7,420 bases of DNA from an uncultured Sphingomonadales bacterium (GCA_903911985.1 CAIWFP010000328.1:1-7420); one strand, 5' to 3'; counted from the stretch's first letter, positions 1-7,273 are shown. Notes: generated by a model from the letters alone, not told the origin. Numbers and translations: made by a program.

Positions 1-923
1 AGCGTGGCGCGATCGGCGAGCGTCAGCCCGGCCAGGCCGGGGCCATAATATTCGACAAACCGCCCGACCACGCCGTGCTTGCGCAGCAGATTGGTCGCGG
101 TCAGCACGAGGTCGGTCGCGGTCACGCCTTCCTTCAGTTCACCGACGAACTTGAACCCGACCACTTCGGGGATCAGCATCGACACCGGCTGGCCCAGCAT
201 CGCCGCCTCGGCTTCGATGCCGCCCACGCCCCAGCCCAGCACGCCAAGGCCATTGATCATGGTGGTGTGCGAATCGGTGCCGACGCAGGTGTCGGGATAG
301 GCGACTGTCACGCCGTTCTGATCGACCGAGGTCCACACCGTCTGGGCGATGTTCTCGAGGTTGACCTGATGGCAGATGCCGGTGCCCGGGGGCACGGCGT
401 AGAAGTTGTTCAGCGACTTGGAGCCCCACTTCAGGAAGTCATAACGCTCCATGTTGCGGTGATACTCGATCTCGACATTCTGCTGGAAAGCTTGGGGGCT
501 GCCGAATTCGTCCACCATCACCGAGTGATCGATAACCAGATTCACCGGCACCAGCGGATTGATCTTGGAGGTGTCGCCGCCCAGCTTGGCGATGGCGTCG
601 CGCATGGCGGCAAGGTCGACCACGCAAGGCACGCCGGTGAAATCCTGCAACAGCACGCGCGCGGGGCGATACTGGATCTCGTTCTGCGATTCGCTGGGGT
701 TCTTCTGCCAGTCGACCAGCGCCTGAATGTCTTCCACCGCAACAGTGAAGCCGCCATCCTCGAAGCGGAGCAGATTCTCCAGCAGCACCTTCATCGAAAA
801 GGGCAGGCGCGAGATATCGCCCAGCTTGGCCGCGGCCTTCTTCAGCGAGTAGTAGGCGACGGTCTTGCCGCCAGCCTTCATGGTGCTGCGCGTACCGAGC
901 GTATCCTGTCCGACCTGGGTCAT
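1..923 (-). CDS. acnA: Aconitate hydratase AcnA, N-terminal part (cut by window edge)
   Basis: Aconitase interconverts citrate and isocitrate in the cytoplasmic TCA cycle using a [4Fe-4S] cluster. The reverse strand is open from the ATG at 923-921 to the window edge, giving 307 codons of a family usually near 890 residues, so about a third is present. The start reads MTQVGQDTLGTRSTM. Hallmarks of the AcnA/IRP1-type family follow: LLENLLR (about 48-53), RVLLQDFTGVPCVVDLAAMR (89-108), IDHSVMVD (131-138) and the active-site block GTDSHTTMINGLGV (215-228) with GWGVGGIEAEA. The cluster-binding cysteines lie further on, outside the window. An AAGGGA at 934-939 sits ten bases before the ATG, a slightly long but acceptable Shine-Dalgarno spacing. 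The gene is preceded by 223 bases without a gene, so it probably has its own promoter. Family assignment is very secure; nothing suggests it is broken. Confidence 0.97.
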   Translation of the reverse strand, partial: MTQVGQDTLGTRSTMKAGGKTVAYYSLKKAAAKLGDISRLPFSMKVLLENLLRFEDGGFTVAVEDIQALVDWQKNPSESQNEIQYRPARVLLQDFTGVPCVVDLAAMRDAIAKLGGDTSKINPLVPVNLVIDHSVMVDEFGSPQAFQQNVEIEYHRNMERYDFLKWGSKSLNNFYAVPPGTGICHQVNLENIAQTVWTSVDQNGVTVAYPDTCVGTDSHTTMINGLGVLGWGVGGIEAEAAMLGQPVSMLIPEVVGFKFVGELKEGVTATDLVLTATNLLRKHGVVGRFVEYYGPGLAGLTLADRAT

Positions 924-1146
924 GCTAGCGTGTTCCCTTCACTGCCTGTGGCCATTCTTCGTGGCGGCTGGCGCTGGCTTGAGGGGCCATGCTGCGGCGC
1001 GGAAAATCTGGCGGGTTTAACGGCGAGCCGATGCGCGTTCCGTGCCCCAAGGTCAAGGGCGCGCGTGGTGGTTTTGGCGGCAAATGGGGCTGTCTTGCGG
1101 GAAAATTCGCAAAGGACGCCGCCGGATACCCGCCACAGACCCCGCG

Positions 1147-2043
1147 CTACAACGCCGTCTGCTCGATATGGACCGGAGCCGTGCCGCGCGTGCCGATCCA
1201 GCAGCCCAGCGCGATCAACCCCGCGCCCACCAGCGTCGGCCAGGTCAGGCCTTCGGCAAACCACAGCCAACCCATCAGCGCCGACCAGATGAAGGCGCTA
1301 TATTCGATCGGCACCAGCAGTTGCGCCTCGGCCCTTGCATAGGCCCAGGCCAGCAGCATCAGCGAAACCGTCGCCAGCACCGCCGACAGCGCCACCGTCG
1401 CCAGCACCACGTGGCCGGGCGCCACCCATAGCCAGGGCGCGGCAGGCAAAAGGATCAGCCCACCCACGAGGAATTGCGAAAGGGCCACCTCCTCAGGGCT
1501 CGCCAGCTGCGCCTGCTGGCGCTGAAGGATGAGGTTCCACGCGTAGAACAAGGCCGAAAGCAGGATGGAGCCCATGCCCTGCAGCACGGGGCCCGGCATC
1601 ATGCCGCCAGCCCTCGCGCGACCCACGCAGATCACCACCACCCCGGCAAAGCCCAGCAGCGCCGCCCGCACCGCCCGCGCGCCAACCTTTTCGCCCAGCA
1701 CCACCGCCGCCAGAAACAGCGCCAGCAGGGGCGCGATGAAGGACAGCGCGATGCCGGTGGCCATGGGTGTGCGCGCCAGCCCCCAGAAGAAGGTGGTAGC
1801 CATGCACACCGCCACCGCCCCGCGCTTTACATGCAGCCGCAGCAAGGCGCCCCGCGGCACCCGCCCGCCACGCGCCCGCCACACCGGCAGCATCACAGCC
1901 ACCCCGAGACCGGAACGCAGCAACATCGCCTCATAGGCACCCACCGCGATGGAGGCGCGTTTCATCAGCGCGTCCATTACCGAAAAGACGGCAATGCCAG
2001 CCGCCGCGATGAGGAGTGGGAGAATGGATGCCGGACGGGTCAT
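1147..2043 (-). CDS. EamA/DMT superfamily permease
   Basis: A 298-residue inner-membrane protein of the drug/metabolite transporter superfamily, a normal length for the two-EamA-domain type. The sequence is a chain of hydrophobic stretches consistent with ten helices. The first EamA repeat spans about residues 8-140 and carries the typical ALSFIAPLLALFLAAVVLGE block (99-118). The second spans about 153-285, with PIEYSAFIWSALMGWLWFAE (245-264) at the matching place. The short basic loops between helices fit an inside-positive topology. The ATG at 2043-2041 is preceded by AGGG (2051-2054) at seven bases. It is transcribed away from the L,D-transpeptidase gene, from a 231-base divergent region. 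The family includes exporters of amino acids, nucleosides and drugs. The substrate cannot be read from sequence, and neither neighbour suggests one. Family call is secure; function is open. Confidence 0.93.
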   Translation of the reverse strand: MTRPASILPLLIAAAGIAVFSVMDALMKRASIAVGAYEAMLLRSGLGVAVMLPVWRARGGRVPRGALLRLHVKRGAVAVCMATTFFWGLARTPMATGIALSFIAPLLALFLAAVVLGEKVGARAVRAALLGFAGVVVICVGRARAGGMMPGPVLQGMGSILLSALFYAWNLILQRQQAQLASPEEVALSQFLVGGLILLPAAPWLWVAPGHVVLATVALSAVLATVSLMLLAWAYARAEAQLLVPIEYSAFIWSALMGWLWFAEGLTWPTLVGAGLIALGCWIGTRGTAPVHIEQTAL

Positions 2044-2263
2044 GGCGCAGCCCTAAAGGTTTCGCCGGGCCACCGCCACCAGCAAGGACCAAATTTCGCG
2101 CGGCCATCGTGGGTGCGTTCATCGCCGCGACAGGGCCGGTGGCCCATTGGGGCGCTTGAAGCCGGCAGCGGATGCGGGCAGAAGTACGGCAATAGCGGGC
2201 GATCCGGGGTAGGCGATCCAGCTGGGCGCGCGGTGCCCCGGATTTTTTACCAGACGACGAAAC

Positions 2264-2268
2264 GAGGA
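2264..2268 (+). promoter_or_regulatory. Ribosome binding site that sets the L,D-transpeptidase start
   Basis: GAGGA lies six bases before the ATG at 2275. This start directly precedes a signal peptide. The same frame stays open back to 1474, but that upstream stretch is antisense to the DMT permease gene and reads as basic low-complexity protein, so this site marks the real start. Confidence 0.75.
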
Positions 2269-2274
2269 CAGGCG

Positions 2275-3903
2275 ATGGCGCATAGGCAGCACTGGCAGGC
2301 GGGCAGCGTGACGCTGGCACTGGGCATCCTGATTGGGGGGCAGTGGGTTGCGGCACCCGCTCTGGCGCAAAGCGGCGCCGATAGCGCCAGCGGCCAGCTT
2401 TCAGGCCCCGCGCGGGCCGTGCTGCAACAGGGCGCGGCGCCAGCCAACCTGCAATCTTTGCCCTGGGTGGAGGGCGCCAACAAGCTTCCCCCGGCACCGC
2501 GCCCTCGCGTGCCGGCCTCGGCGACGCCCCCCGTTGGACCCAATGCCGCCCAGCCTCAGGGCAAGGCTGCCACGCAGGCTTCCGCCCAGCCCTCGGGGCA
2601 GCCCACCATCCGCCCCAGTCTGGATCAGCAGATCCTCGACCAGACAAACGCCAGCCAGAACGCTAGGGCCGCGACAGCGGGCACCGCGCCATCGGCCAAT
2701 CCGCAAACCGCCGCCTTCCCGCTGGTGGAAGAGCCCGTTCAGCCATGGACTGTGGGCGATGCGCAGGCATTGGTCCGGGTCATCACCGGCATCGGCGCGG
2801 AGGGGCTGAATCCCGCCGACTATCAGCCAGAGGCCCTCCAACGCGCCGTCGAGCAGGGCGTCGGCCCGGCGCTGGACGAACAGGCCAGCCGCTCGTTCGA
2901 CTGGCTGGCCGAGGACCTGCGCGATGGTCGCACGCCGATGGCCGCGCGCGACAACTGGTTTGTCGTCGATCCTGATCAGGATGACATGCCCACGGCCCAG
3001 TTGCTCGCGCAGGCGCTGGCCACCCACGATGTGCCCGGCGTGCTGGCCTCTCTCGCCCCCACCTATGGCGATTACGCCGTGCTGAAGACGGCGCTGGCCA
3101 CCACCGCACCGGGTGCCAATGCGCAGGCGGATGCCATCCGCATCAATATGGACCGTTGGCGCTGGCTCCCGCGTGATCTGGGCAAGATATATCTCATCAC
3201 CAATGTGCCCGAATTTCAGGTGCGCTTCACGGCGGGCGGGCGGATCATCCGCAACTACAAGACCATTGTCGGCAAGCCGGGCCGCACCGCCACGCCCCAG
3301 CTTTCCGCCAAGGTGCAATCGGTGGTGTTCTACCCCACCTGGACCGTGCCGCAGTCGATCATCGAGCACGAGCATCTGGCCGACAAGATCGCCGCCAAGC
3401 CCGCATGGGCCGCATCGCATGGCTATACGGTGAAAACGCTGGGCGACGGCTCGATCTCCATCGTTCAGCAGCCGGGCACGAACAACTCGCTGGGCGAAAT
3501 GAAGATCGACATGCCCAATCCCCACGCCATCTACATGCACGACACCGATGCGCGCTATCTGTTCGCCCGGCCGGTGCGCGCCTTCAGCCACGGCTGTGTA
3601 AGGGTGGAAAAAGCGGTGGAACTGGGCATGATCATGGCAATCGCGTCAAAATCGCTGACGGCGCAGCAGGCGGAGGCGATTTACCGTCTGCACAAAAACA
3701 CCCGCGTGCCCATGGCCCAGAGCTTCCCGGCCTATATCACCTATTTCACCGTGGCGGTGGATGTGAACGGGCAATTGACCCGCTTCACCGATCTATACGC
3801 CCGCGACCCGGCGGTGCTGGCCAGCTTTGCCAACCCGCGCGCGCTCCATACCACGCAGCGAACCAGTGATCAGGAAGTGATCGTCGCGGCCGACCCGTTG
3901 TAA
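2275..3903 (+). CDS. Secreted YcbB/LdtD-like L,D-transpeptidase (YkuD domain), no peptidoglycan-binding domain
   Basis: L,D-transpeptidases make 3-3 cross-links between peptidoglycan stems in the periplasm, through a cysteine acyl-enzyme. This protein has 542 residues. It starts with a signal peptide: charged start, hydrophobic core about 11-27, and a likely cut after APALA (residue 31). A Pro/Ala/Gln-rich linker follows to about 150. The YcbB-type scaffold begins near W158 (VGDAQALVRVITGIGAEGLNP) and runs to about 275. The YkuD catalytic domain runs from about 288 to 500. The active-site motif is SHGCVR with H439 and nucleophile C441; the second conserved histidine is H422 in MHDT. In YcbB a peptidoglycan-binding domain normally sits between scaffold and catalytic core; here only about 13 residues separate L274 from I288. 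A tail of about 40 residues follows the domain. It is the only clear plus-strand gene and its stop lies six bases from the convergent acyltransferase stop. The catalytic family is secure; the physiological role is inferred. Confidence 0.93.
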   Translation: MAHRQHWQAGSVTLALGILIGGQWVAAPALAQSGADSASGQLSGPARAVLQQGAAPANLQSLPWVEGANKLPPAPRPRVPASATPPVGPNAAQPQGKAATQASAQPSGQPTIRPSLDQQILDQTNASQNARAATAGTAPSANPQTAAFPLVEEPVQPWTVGDAQALVRVITGIGAEGLNPADYQPEALQRAVEQGVGPALDEQASRSFDWLAEDLRDGRTPMAARDNWFVVDPDQDDMPTAQLLAQALATHDVPGVLASLAPTYGDYAVLKTALATTAPGANAQADAIRINMDRWRWLPRDLGKIYLITNVPEFQVRFTAGGRIIRNYKTIVGKPGRTATPQLSAKVQSVVFYPTWTVPQSIIEHEHLADKIAAKPAWAASHGYTVKTLGDGSISIVQQPGTNNSLGEMKIDMPNPHAIYMHDTDARYLFARPVRAFSHGCVRVEKAVELGMIMAIASKSLTAQQAEAIYRLHKNTRVPMAQSFPAYITYFTVAVDVNGQLTRFTDLYARDPAVLASFANPRALHTTQRTSDQEVIVAADPL

Positions 3904-3909
3904 AACCGG

Positions 3910-4533
3910 TCAGGCCCTGGCCTTCTGGCCGGCATCGTCGGCGCGCACCGCGTGGGGCAGCGGGTAGGGCGCGTTGCGAAAACGGCGCGGGCGCAAGGGC
4001 GCCGCCGGGTTGCCGGTATAGGCCGTCCACGGCTCCAGATTGCGCATGGCAACGGACCGGGCCCCCAGCACCGCCCCCTCGCCCACGGTAACCTTCGGGC
4101 CAACGAAGGCATCGGCGGCGACCCATGCATAGGCCTCGATGCGAATCGGCCCGAGGGTCAGCTGATTGTGGTAGTCGTCGATATCGTGGCTGCTGGCGCA
4201 CAGATGCGCCCCTTGCGAAACCACCGCGCGATAGCCAATGAATATGGCGCCCTGATTGTAACAGATCGCCCCGCCGCCGAGGCAGGAATAATCCCCCATC
4301 TCCAGATTACCCGGCCACCAGATGCGCACGGAGGGGCAAAGCCGCACCCCCTTGCCGATGCGCGCCCCGAACAGCCGTGCAATCGCGCAACGCCAGCGAT
4401 GCATCGGTACTGGTGTCCAGCGGGCCAGAAGCAACCAGCAGGTCGCCCACACCGCCCGTGCTACCCGGTTTCCCAGCGAAAAACTCGGGCCACCTTCCAC
4501 GCTTCGCACTGCTGGGGCATTCAGCAACGACAC
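3910..4533 (-). CDS. WcaF-like hexapeptide-repeat acyltransferase
   Basis: A probable O-acetyltransferase that uses acetyl-CoA to decorate a surface polysaccharide or its lipid-linked repeat unit. It has 207 residues. A leading segment with a hydrophobic patch (about 26-39) precedes a left-handed beta-helix made of irregular hexapeptide repeats, seen in FGARIGKGVRLCPSVRI, GNLEMGDYSCLGGGAI, AIFIGYRAVVSQGAHL and, after a loop, VGPKVTVGEGAVLGARSVA. The likely catalytic histidine is H116 in SSHDIDD, the position found in WcaF and related LbH acetyltransferases. The Arg/Pro-rich end after GNPAAPL is usual for the group. The start is GTG, supported by GGAG six bases upstream. It lies 65 bases after the glycosyltransferase on the same strand, probably as last gene of the operon. 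The resemblance is to 'putative colanic acid biosynthesis acetyltransferase' entries, but no colanic acid operon is seen, so the acceptor is unknown. Confidence 0.92.
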   Translation of the reverse strand: MSLLNAPAVRSVEGGPSFSLGNRVARAVWATCWLLLARWTPVPMHRWRCAIARLFGARIGKGVRLCPSVRIWWPGNLEMGDYSCLGGGAICYNQGAIFIGYRAVVSQGAHLCASSHDIDDYHNQLTLGPIRIEAYAWVAADAFVGPKVTVGEGAVLGARSVAMRNLEPWTAYTGNPAAPLRPRRFRNAPYPLPHAVRADDAGQKARA

Positions 4534-4539
4534 TGTGTT

Positions 4540-4543
4540 CTCC
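4540..4543 (-). promoter_or_regulatory. Ribosome binding site for the GTG start of the acyltransferase
   Basis: On the minus strand GGAG stands six bases before the GTG at 4533-4531. The family's leading residues follow at once, and this site makes the non-ATG start convincing. Confidence 0.7.
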
Positions 4544-4598
4544 GTAGCGGTTACGAGGGTCGCACCTAAACGGCAGCGGCGGCCGGTCGATACGATTC

Positions 4599-4643
4599 CT
4601 ATTGATCCAGGGCCTGTTGATACAGGGCCTGTTGATACAGGAC
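4599..4643 (-). repeat. Three 15-base tandem units at the 3' end of the glycosyltransferase gene
   Basis: In coding order the units are GTCCTGTATCAACAG (4643-4629), GCCCTGTATCAACAG (4628-4614) and GCCCTGGATCAATAG (4613-4599). They encode VLYQQ, ALYQQ and ALDQ-stop. Units one and two differ at two bases. Unit three differs from unit two at two bases, one of which turns CAG into the TAG stop codon. Being in multiples of three, unit gain or loss would change tail length and not frame. Confidence 0.9.
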
Positions 4644-5762
4644 CATCGTCTTGTGCGCCACCGCTGTGGCGGAATAGTGTTCGACCACCAGTTGCCGTGC
4701 GGCGTCACGCATTATCGCCAGCTCCGCCTCGGGCATTTGCGCGGCATGTAACAGCCCCGCCAGAATGCCCGGTGGCGCAGGCTCCACCATCAGCGCCGCC
4801 CCGGCGGCAAACCCGTCAGGCAGGTTGCAGGCCTCGGTCATGATTGTCGGCGTGCCCGCGCTCCAGGCCTCCACCACCGAGAGCGGCAGGCCTTCGCTAT
4901 GCGAAGGCAGGATCATGAAGCTGGCAGCGGAAAGGCTGCGCCACTTGTCCGCGCCATATTGCGGGCCGGCAAAGGTGATGTTGCCAAATTCCTCGCCAAG
5001 CCGCGCCACGCGATCCTCGAAACCCGCGACACCATCAACCCAGCCGCAGAACACCAAGCGGCTGCGCCCGGCCAGATCGGGGCTCTGGCGGCACAATTGC
5101 TCCCAGGCATCGCACAGTTCCATCACCCCTTTTTTCGCGTGCAGCCGGCCAAAGAACACGATCACCCTGGCCTTCGCGTGACGCGCATCCCACCACGCGG
5201 GCATCTCACCGCCGGGATCCGCATCGCGCAGCGGAACGTAATGGGCAATGAGGGTGCAGGCCGCCCCTGGCACAACCGCCTGGACGTCGGCCTCCTCCTT
5301 GACCGTCAACACATGCACGCCCGCGGCACGGCGAAACAGATCGCGCAGATAGAGATGCCACACCAGCCATTTCAGCAGCCGCGATCGCGCCAGAATCCAG
5401 GGCTCCAGCATGCCATGCGGGGCGATGACCACGGGCTTGCCGGAAATCCGGTGCCACAGCCAGGCCGCGGCCGCGTGGAAAGTCCAGATGCCGTGGACGT
5501 GGAGAATGTCGATGTCGGAGGCCAACAGCTGCCTCACCATGCCCGGTGCGAAACCATAGCGCGGCGAGCCGAAGCCATGCGCGGCATGAATGGGCAGCGC
5601 GCCGAACTGGGCGCGCTCCTGCGCGAGATAGGCATCCTTCGTGGTGAACAGCTCGATATCCGTCTGACCGCTTTCCTTGAGCGCCAGTGTGAGCAATCTC
5701 ACCGCTTCGCTGACGCCACCGTTCAGCCGAGACAGGCCGCCCGCAATCATTCCGATCTTCAC
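4599..5762 (-). CDS. GT4 family glycosyltransferase
   Basis: A GT-B fold glycosyltransferase that probably adds a sugar from a nucleotide donor to the lipid-linked repeat unit at the cytoplasmic membrane face. From the GTG at 5762-5760 it has 387 residues. The N-terminal Rossmann domain opens with VKIGMIAGGLSRLNGGVSEA, followed by ILHVHGIW (about 86-93) and APHGMLEPW (114-122). The C-terminal donor domain has VIVFFGRLHAKKG (about 200-212) and PSHSEGLPLSVVEAW (286-300), in which E290 and E298 form the EX7E motif. An in-frame ATG at 5822-5820 would add 20 residues but has no ribosome binding site. GTG has AAAGGG (5770-5775) seven bases away and places the first beta strand at the N-terminus, as is usual. 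The gene end consists of three 15-base repeats and the last one supplies the TAG stop. It lies between the polymerase and acyltransferase genes. Family is secure; donor and acceptor sugars cannot be told. Confidence 0.93.
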   Translation of the reverse strand: MKIGMIAGGLSRLNGGVSEAVRLLTLALKESGQTDIELFTTKDAYLAQERAQFGALPIHAAHGFGSPRYGFAPGMVRQLLASDIDILHVHGIWTFHAAAAWLWHRISGKPVVIAPHGMLEPWILARSRLLKWLVWHLYLRDLFRRAAGVHVLTVKEEADVQAVVPGAACTLIAHYVPLRDADPGGEMPAWWDARHAKARVIVFFGRLHAKKGVMELCDAWEQLCRQSPDLAGRSRLVFCGWVDGVAGFEDRVARLGEEFGNITFAGPQYGADKWRSLSAASFMILPSHSEGLPLSVVEAWSAGTPTIMTEACNLPDGFAAGAALMVEPAPPGILAGLLHAAQMPEAELAIMRDAARQLVVEHYSATAVAHKTMVLYQQALYQQALDQ

Positions 5763-5769
5763 ATTACCG

Positions 5770-5775
5770 CCCTTT
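5770..5775 (-). promoter_or_regulatory. Ribosome binding site favouring the GTG start of the glycosyltransferase
   Basis: AAAGGG on the minus strand lies seven bases before the GTG at 5762-5760. The competing ATG at 5822-5820 is preceded by an A/T-rich stretch without a purine-rich site, so the shorter protein is preferred. Confidence 0.55.
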
Positions 5776-5874
5776 GCCAACTGTCCGACTGCCCGCAACA
5801 GCTTTTCCTCATCACTCGGCATGATGAATGTTTTTCAACAACTGCCGCACTCCCGAATCGTTACGCCACGCCAT

Positions 5875-7203
5875 TCAAAGCGGTGAATTCAGGGTTGCCT
5901 TCACTTTAGGAAGTATTGCCGTGTAGAGATAGCACAAGCTATAGAACGTTAGCACGAATCCGGAAACCGCCTGCAAAGCGCCACGGGCCAAAATGATGCC
6001 AAATCCCGCAGAACCGCCAACATATAGCAGCTCTCTTATCGAACTACTTTGTCCATATGGCTTGTAATTATCAATATATGCCAGAAATCGCCCAATAAGT
6101 AATGCGCCAATCAAAACGCCAAACCATCCAAAATCAATGAATAGTTCTGAGGGGATGGGTGAAGACAAGTTTGTGAAAGGAAAACCTGCGTATTGCCCCG
6201 CGACAACGCCTGTCGGCCAAGCCTTGCCCGTCCAAATGGTACGAGGAATAAAAACGAGCAACGCGCTCAACATATGCAAGCCCCAGGTTAGTCCGGTTCC
6301 ATCGACATATTTCACAACGTCAATAGTTGACTGGAGGCCATCAAAATCCCCTGTTTGAGAATAGTATTCCAGAAGGTCGAAACTATAGCTCCCACCCTTT
6401 TCACCCCTCTGCAGAAAGGACAAATAGGGAAACAATGTAATAAACCCAACAATCATAAAGACAGATAAAATTCTTTTGAAAATCAATTCCCTGAATTTAA
6501 TTCCGCAGACAACAACCACAACGGCAAATCCAAAAAATGTAAATCGAGCCATTGATAATGGATTATTTGCAAGCATATTATACGCCAAGCAAAACGCCAA
6601 AAGAATGACTCCTCCCATGTTTTTAAAATATCTATACCTGTGTGCGGCAGCGCCAAGGGCAATGATTGCTGACGTACGGCAACTGTCTACAATCATATAG
6701 CCCTGAATGGTGCTTACTGACGCCTCGAGGTCAGCCCTTCGCAGCAAAAACTTATCTGGCCCGGCAATTATCATGCACGTTATAGATATAAATAACATAG
6801 TAATTATGGAAATAATGCTAAAGCAATAAACGCCAGCATTATCGGAAATATCAATATTTACCGACTTTTGTCTATATATATAAACAAACATCACGGCATA
6901 AGAAAACAACATAACTATAGCCGAAGACTTCATGATGTCCTGCGAGACGTAACTCATATAGTAAAAAGGAAAAATATCCTTGGAGGCATGTAGCATTCCC
7001 GGAAATATAAAGGCATATACAAAATATATGCTGACCATTAGAGATGTAATTCCAGAATTACCGCTTATATTTCGGATTATAAGATAATTAAACGGAATTG
7101 TGGCAGAGGCCAATATCAAATTTGATGGCACATTTTCATTACCAAACAGAATAGCGGCAATAAAAAATAGCAATGACAGGATCATTGATGCAATAAAGGA
7201 CAT
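5875..7203 (-). CDS. O-antigen/oligosaccharide repeat-unit polymerase-like membrane protein (Wzy-like)
   Basis: A 442-residue polytopic inner-membrane protein, probably the polymerase that joins lipid-linked repeat units on the periplasmic side in a Wzx/Wzy-type pathway. Hydrophobic segments include about 4-20, 27-43, 53-70, 93-110, 127-147, 196-210, 221-234, 247-263, 307-319, 358-376 and 396-430. A large loop (about 264-305) holds GDFDGLQSTIDVV (285-297), followed by VFIPRTIWTGKAWPTG (317-332) and SELFIDFGWFGVLIG (352-366). The order of an acidic loop motif, a PR-W motif and a (G/S)E-FG motif is typical of oligosaccharide repeat-unit polymerases. The ATG at 7203-7201 has AAAGG (7211-7215) at seven bases; an in-frame TTG at 7224 lacks a site. 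The gene is much richer in A+T than its neighbours (hand count of 6781-6840: 25% G+C), as is common for Wzy genes and suggestive of transfer. The exact family and linkage cannot be assigned by eye. Confidence 0.85.
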   Translation of the reverse strand: MSFIASMILSLLFFIAAILFGNENVPSNLILASATIPFNYLIIRNISGNSGITSLMVSIYFVYAFIFPGMLHASKDIFPFYYMSYVSQDIMKSSAIVMLFSYAVMFVYIYRQKSVNIDISDNAGVYCFSIISIITMLFISITCMIIAGPDKFLLRRADLEASVSTIQGYMIVDSCRTSAIIALGAAAHRYRYFKNMGGVILLAFCLAYNMLANNPLSMARFTFFGFAVVVVVCGIKFRELIFKRILSVFMIVGFITLFPYLSFLQRGEKGGSYSFDLLEYYSQTGDFDGLQSTIDVVKYVDGTGLTWGLHMLSALLVFIPRTIWTGKAWPTGVVAGQYAGFPFTNLSSPIPSELFIDFGWFGVLIGALLIGRFLAYIDNYKPYGQSSSIRELLYVGGSAGFGIILARGALQAVSGFVLTFYSLCYLYTAILPKVKATLNSPL

Positions 7204-7210
7204 GGTGGAA

Positions 7211-7215
7211 CCTTT
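7211..7215 (-). promoter_or_regulatory. Ribosome binding site for the polymerase-like gene
   Basis: AAAGG on the minus strand, seven bases before the ATG at 7203-7201. It favours this ATG over the TTG seven codons upstream, which has no purine-rich site in front of it. Confidence 0.65.
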
Positions 7216-7273
7216 GTGTGCCAACCCAATCGGAGCGGGGCGTGCCTGATAGCCAATTTCCGCAAGATCGGTC

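Noticed and set aside
1028..1056. TTGACC on the minus strand (1056-1051) as a -35 element for acnA
   Set aside because: No acceptable -10 hexamer lies 16-19 bases downstream; the candidate is CATCGG. The acnA promoter probably is within 924-1146 but I cannot place it.
75..1292. Long plus-strand open frame of 405 codons across the acnA region
   Set aside because: It is the complementary shadow of acnA, the intergenic gap and the end of the permease gene. The translation is His/Arg/Gly-rich without a recognisable fold, while the minus strand gives clear aconitase and DMT proteins.
1474..2274. Upstream extension of the L,D-transpeptidase frame by 267 codons
   Set aside because: It runs antisense through the permease gene, is basic and low in complexity, and would bury the signal peptide. 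The ATG at 2275 has a good ribosome binding site.
2401..3591. Minus-strand open frame of 396 codons opposite the L,D-transpeptidase
   Set aside because: A high-G+C shadow frame: Gly/Arg/His-rich, with no domain, and opposite a gene with a clear signal peptide and catalytic motif.
3901..3936. GGCC-rich short inverted repeats at the convergent gene ends as a bidirectional terminator
   Set aside because: The stems are only about four to five base pairs, lie mostly inside the acyltransferase coding end and have no T-run on either strand.
5812..5874. Twenty-codon minus-strand frame starting at the ATG next to the polymerase stop codon
   Set aside because: No ribosome binding site stands out, there is no recognisable peptide type, and it overlaps the start region of the glycosyltransferase. 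Chance is the simplest explanation.
4899..5909. Plus-strand open frame of 336 codons opposite the glycosyltransferase
   Set aside because: Its translation is Arg/Gln/His-rich without motifs. The opposite strand carries a complete GT4 protein with both conserved donor-site motifs.
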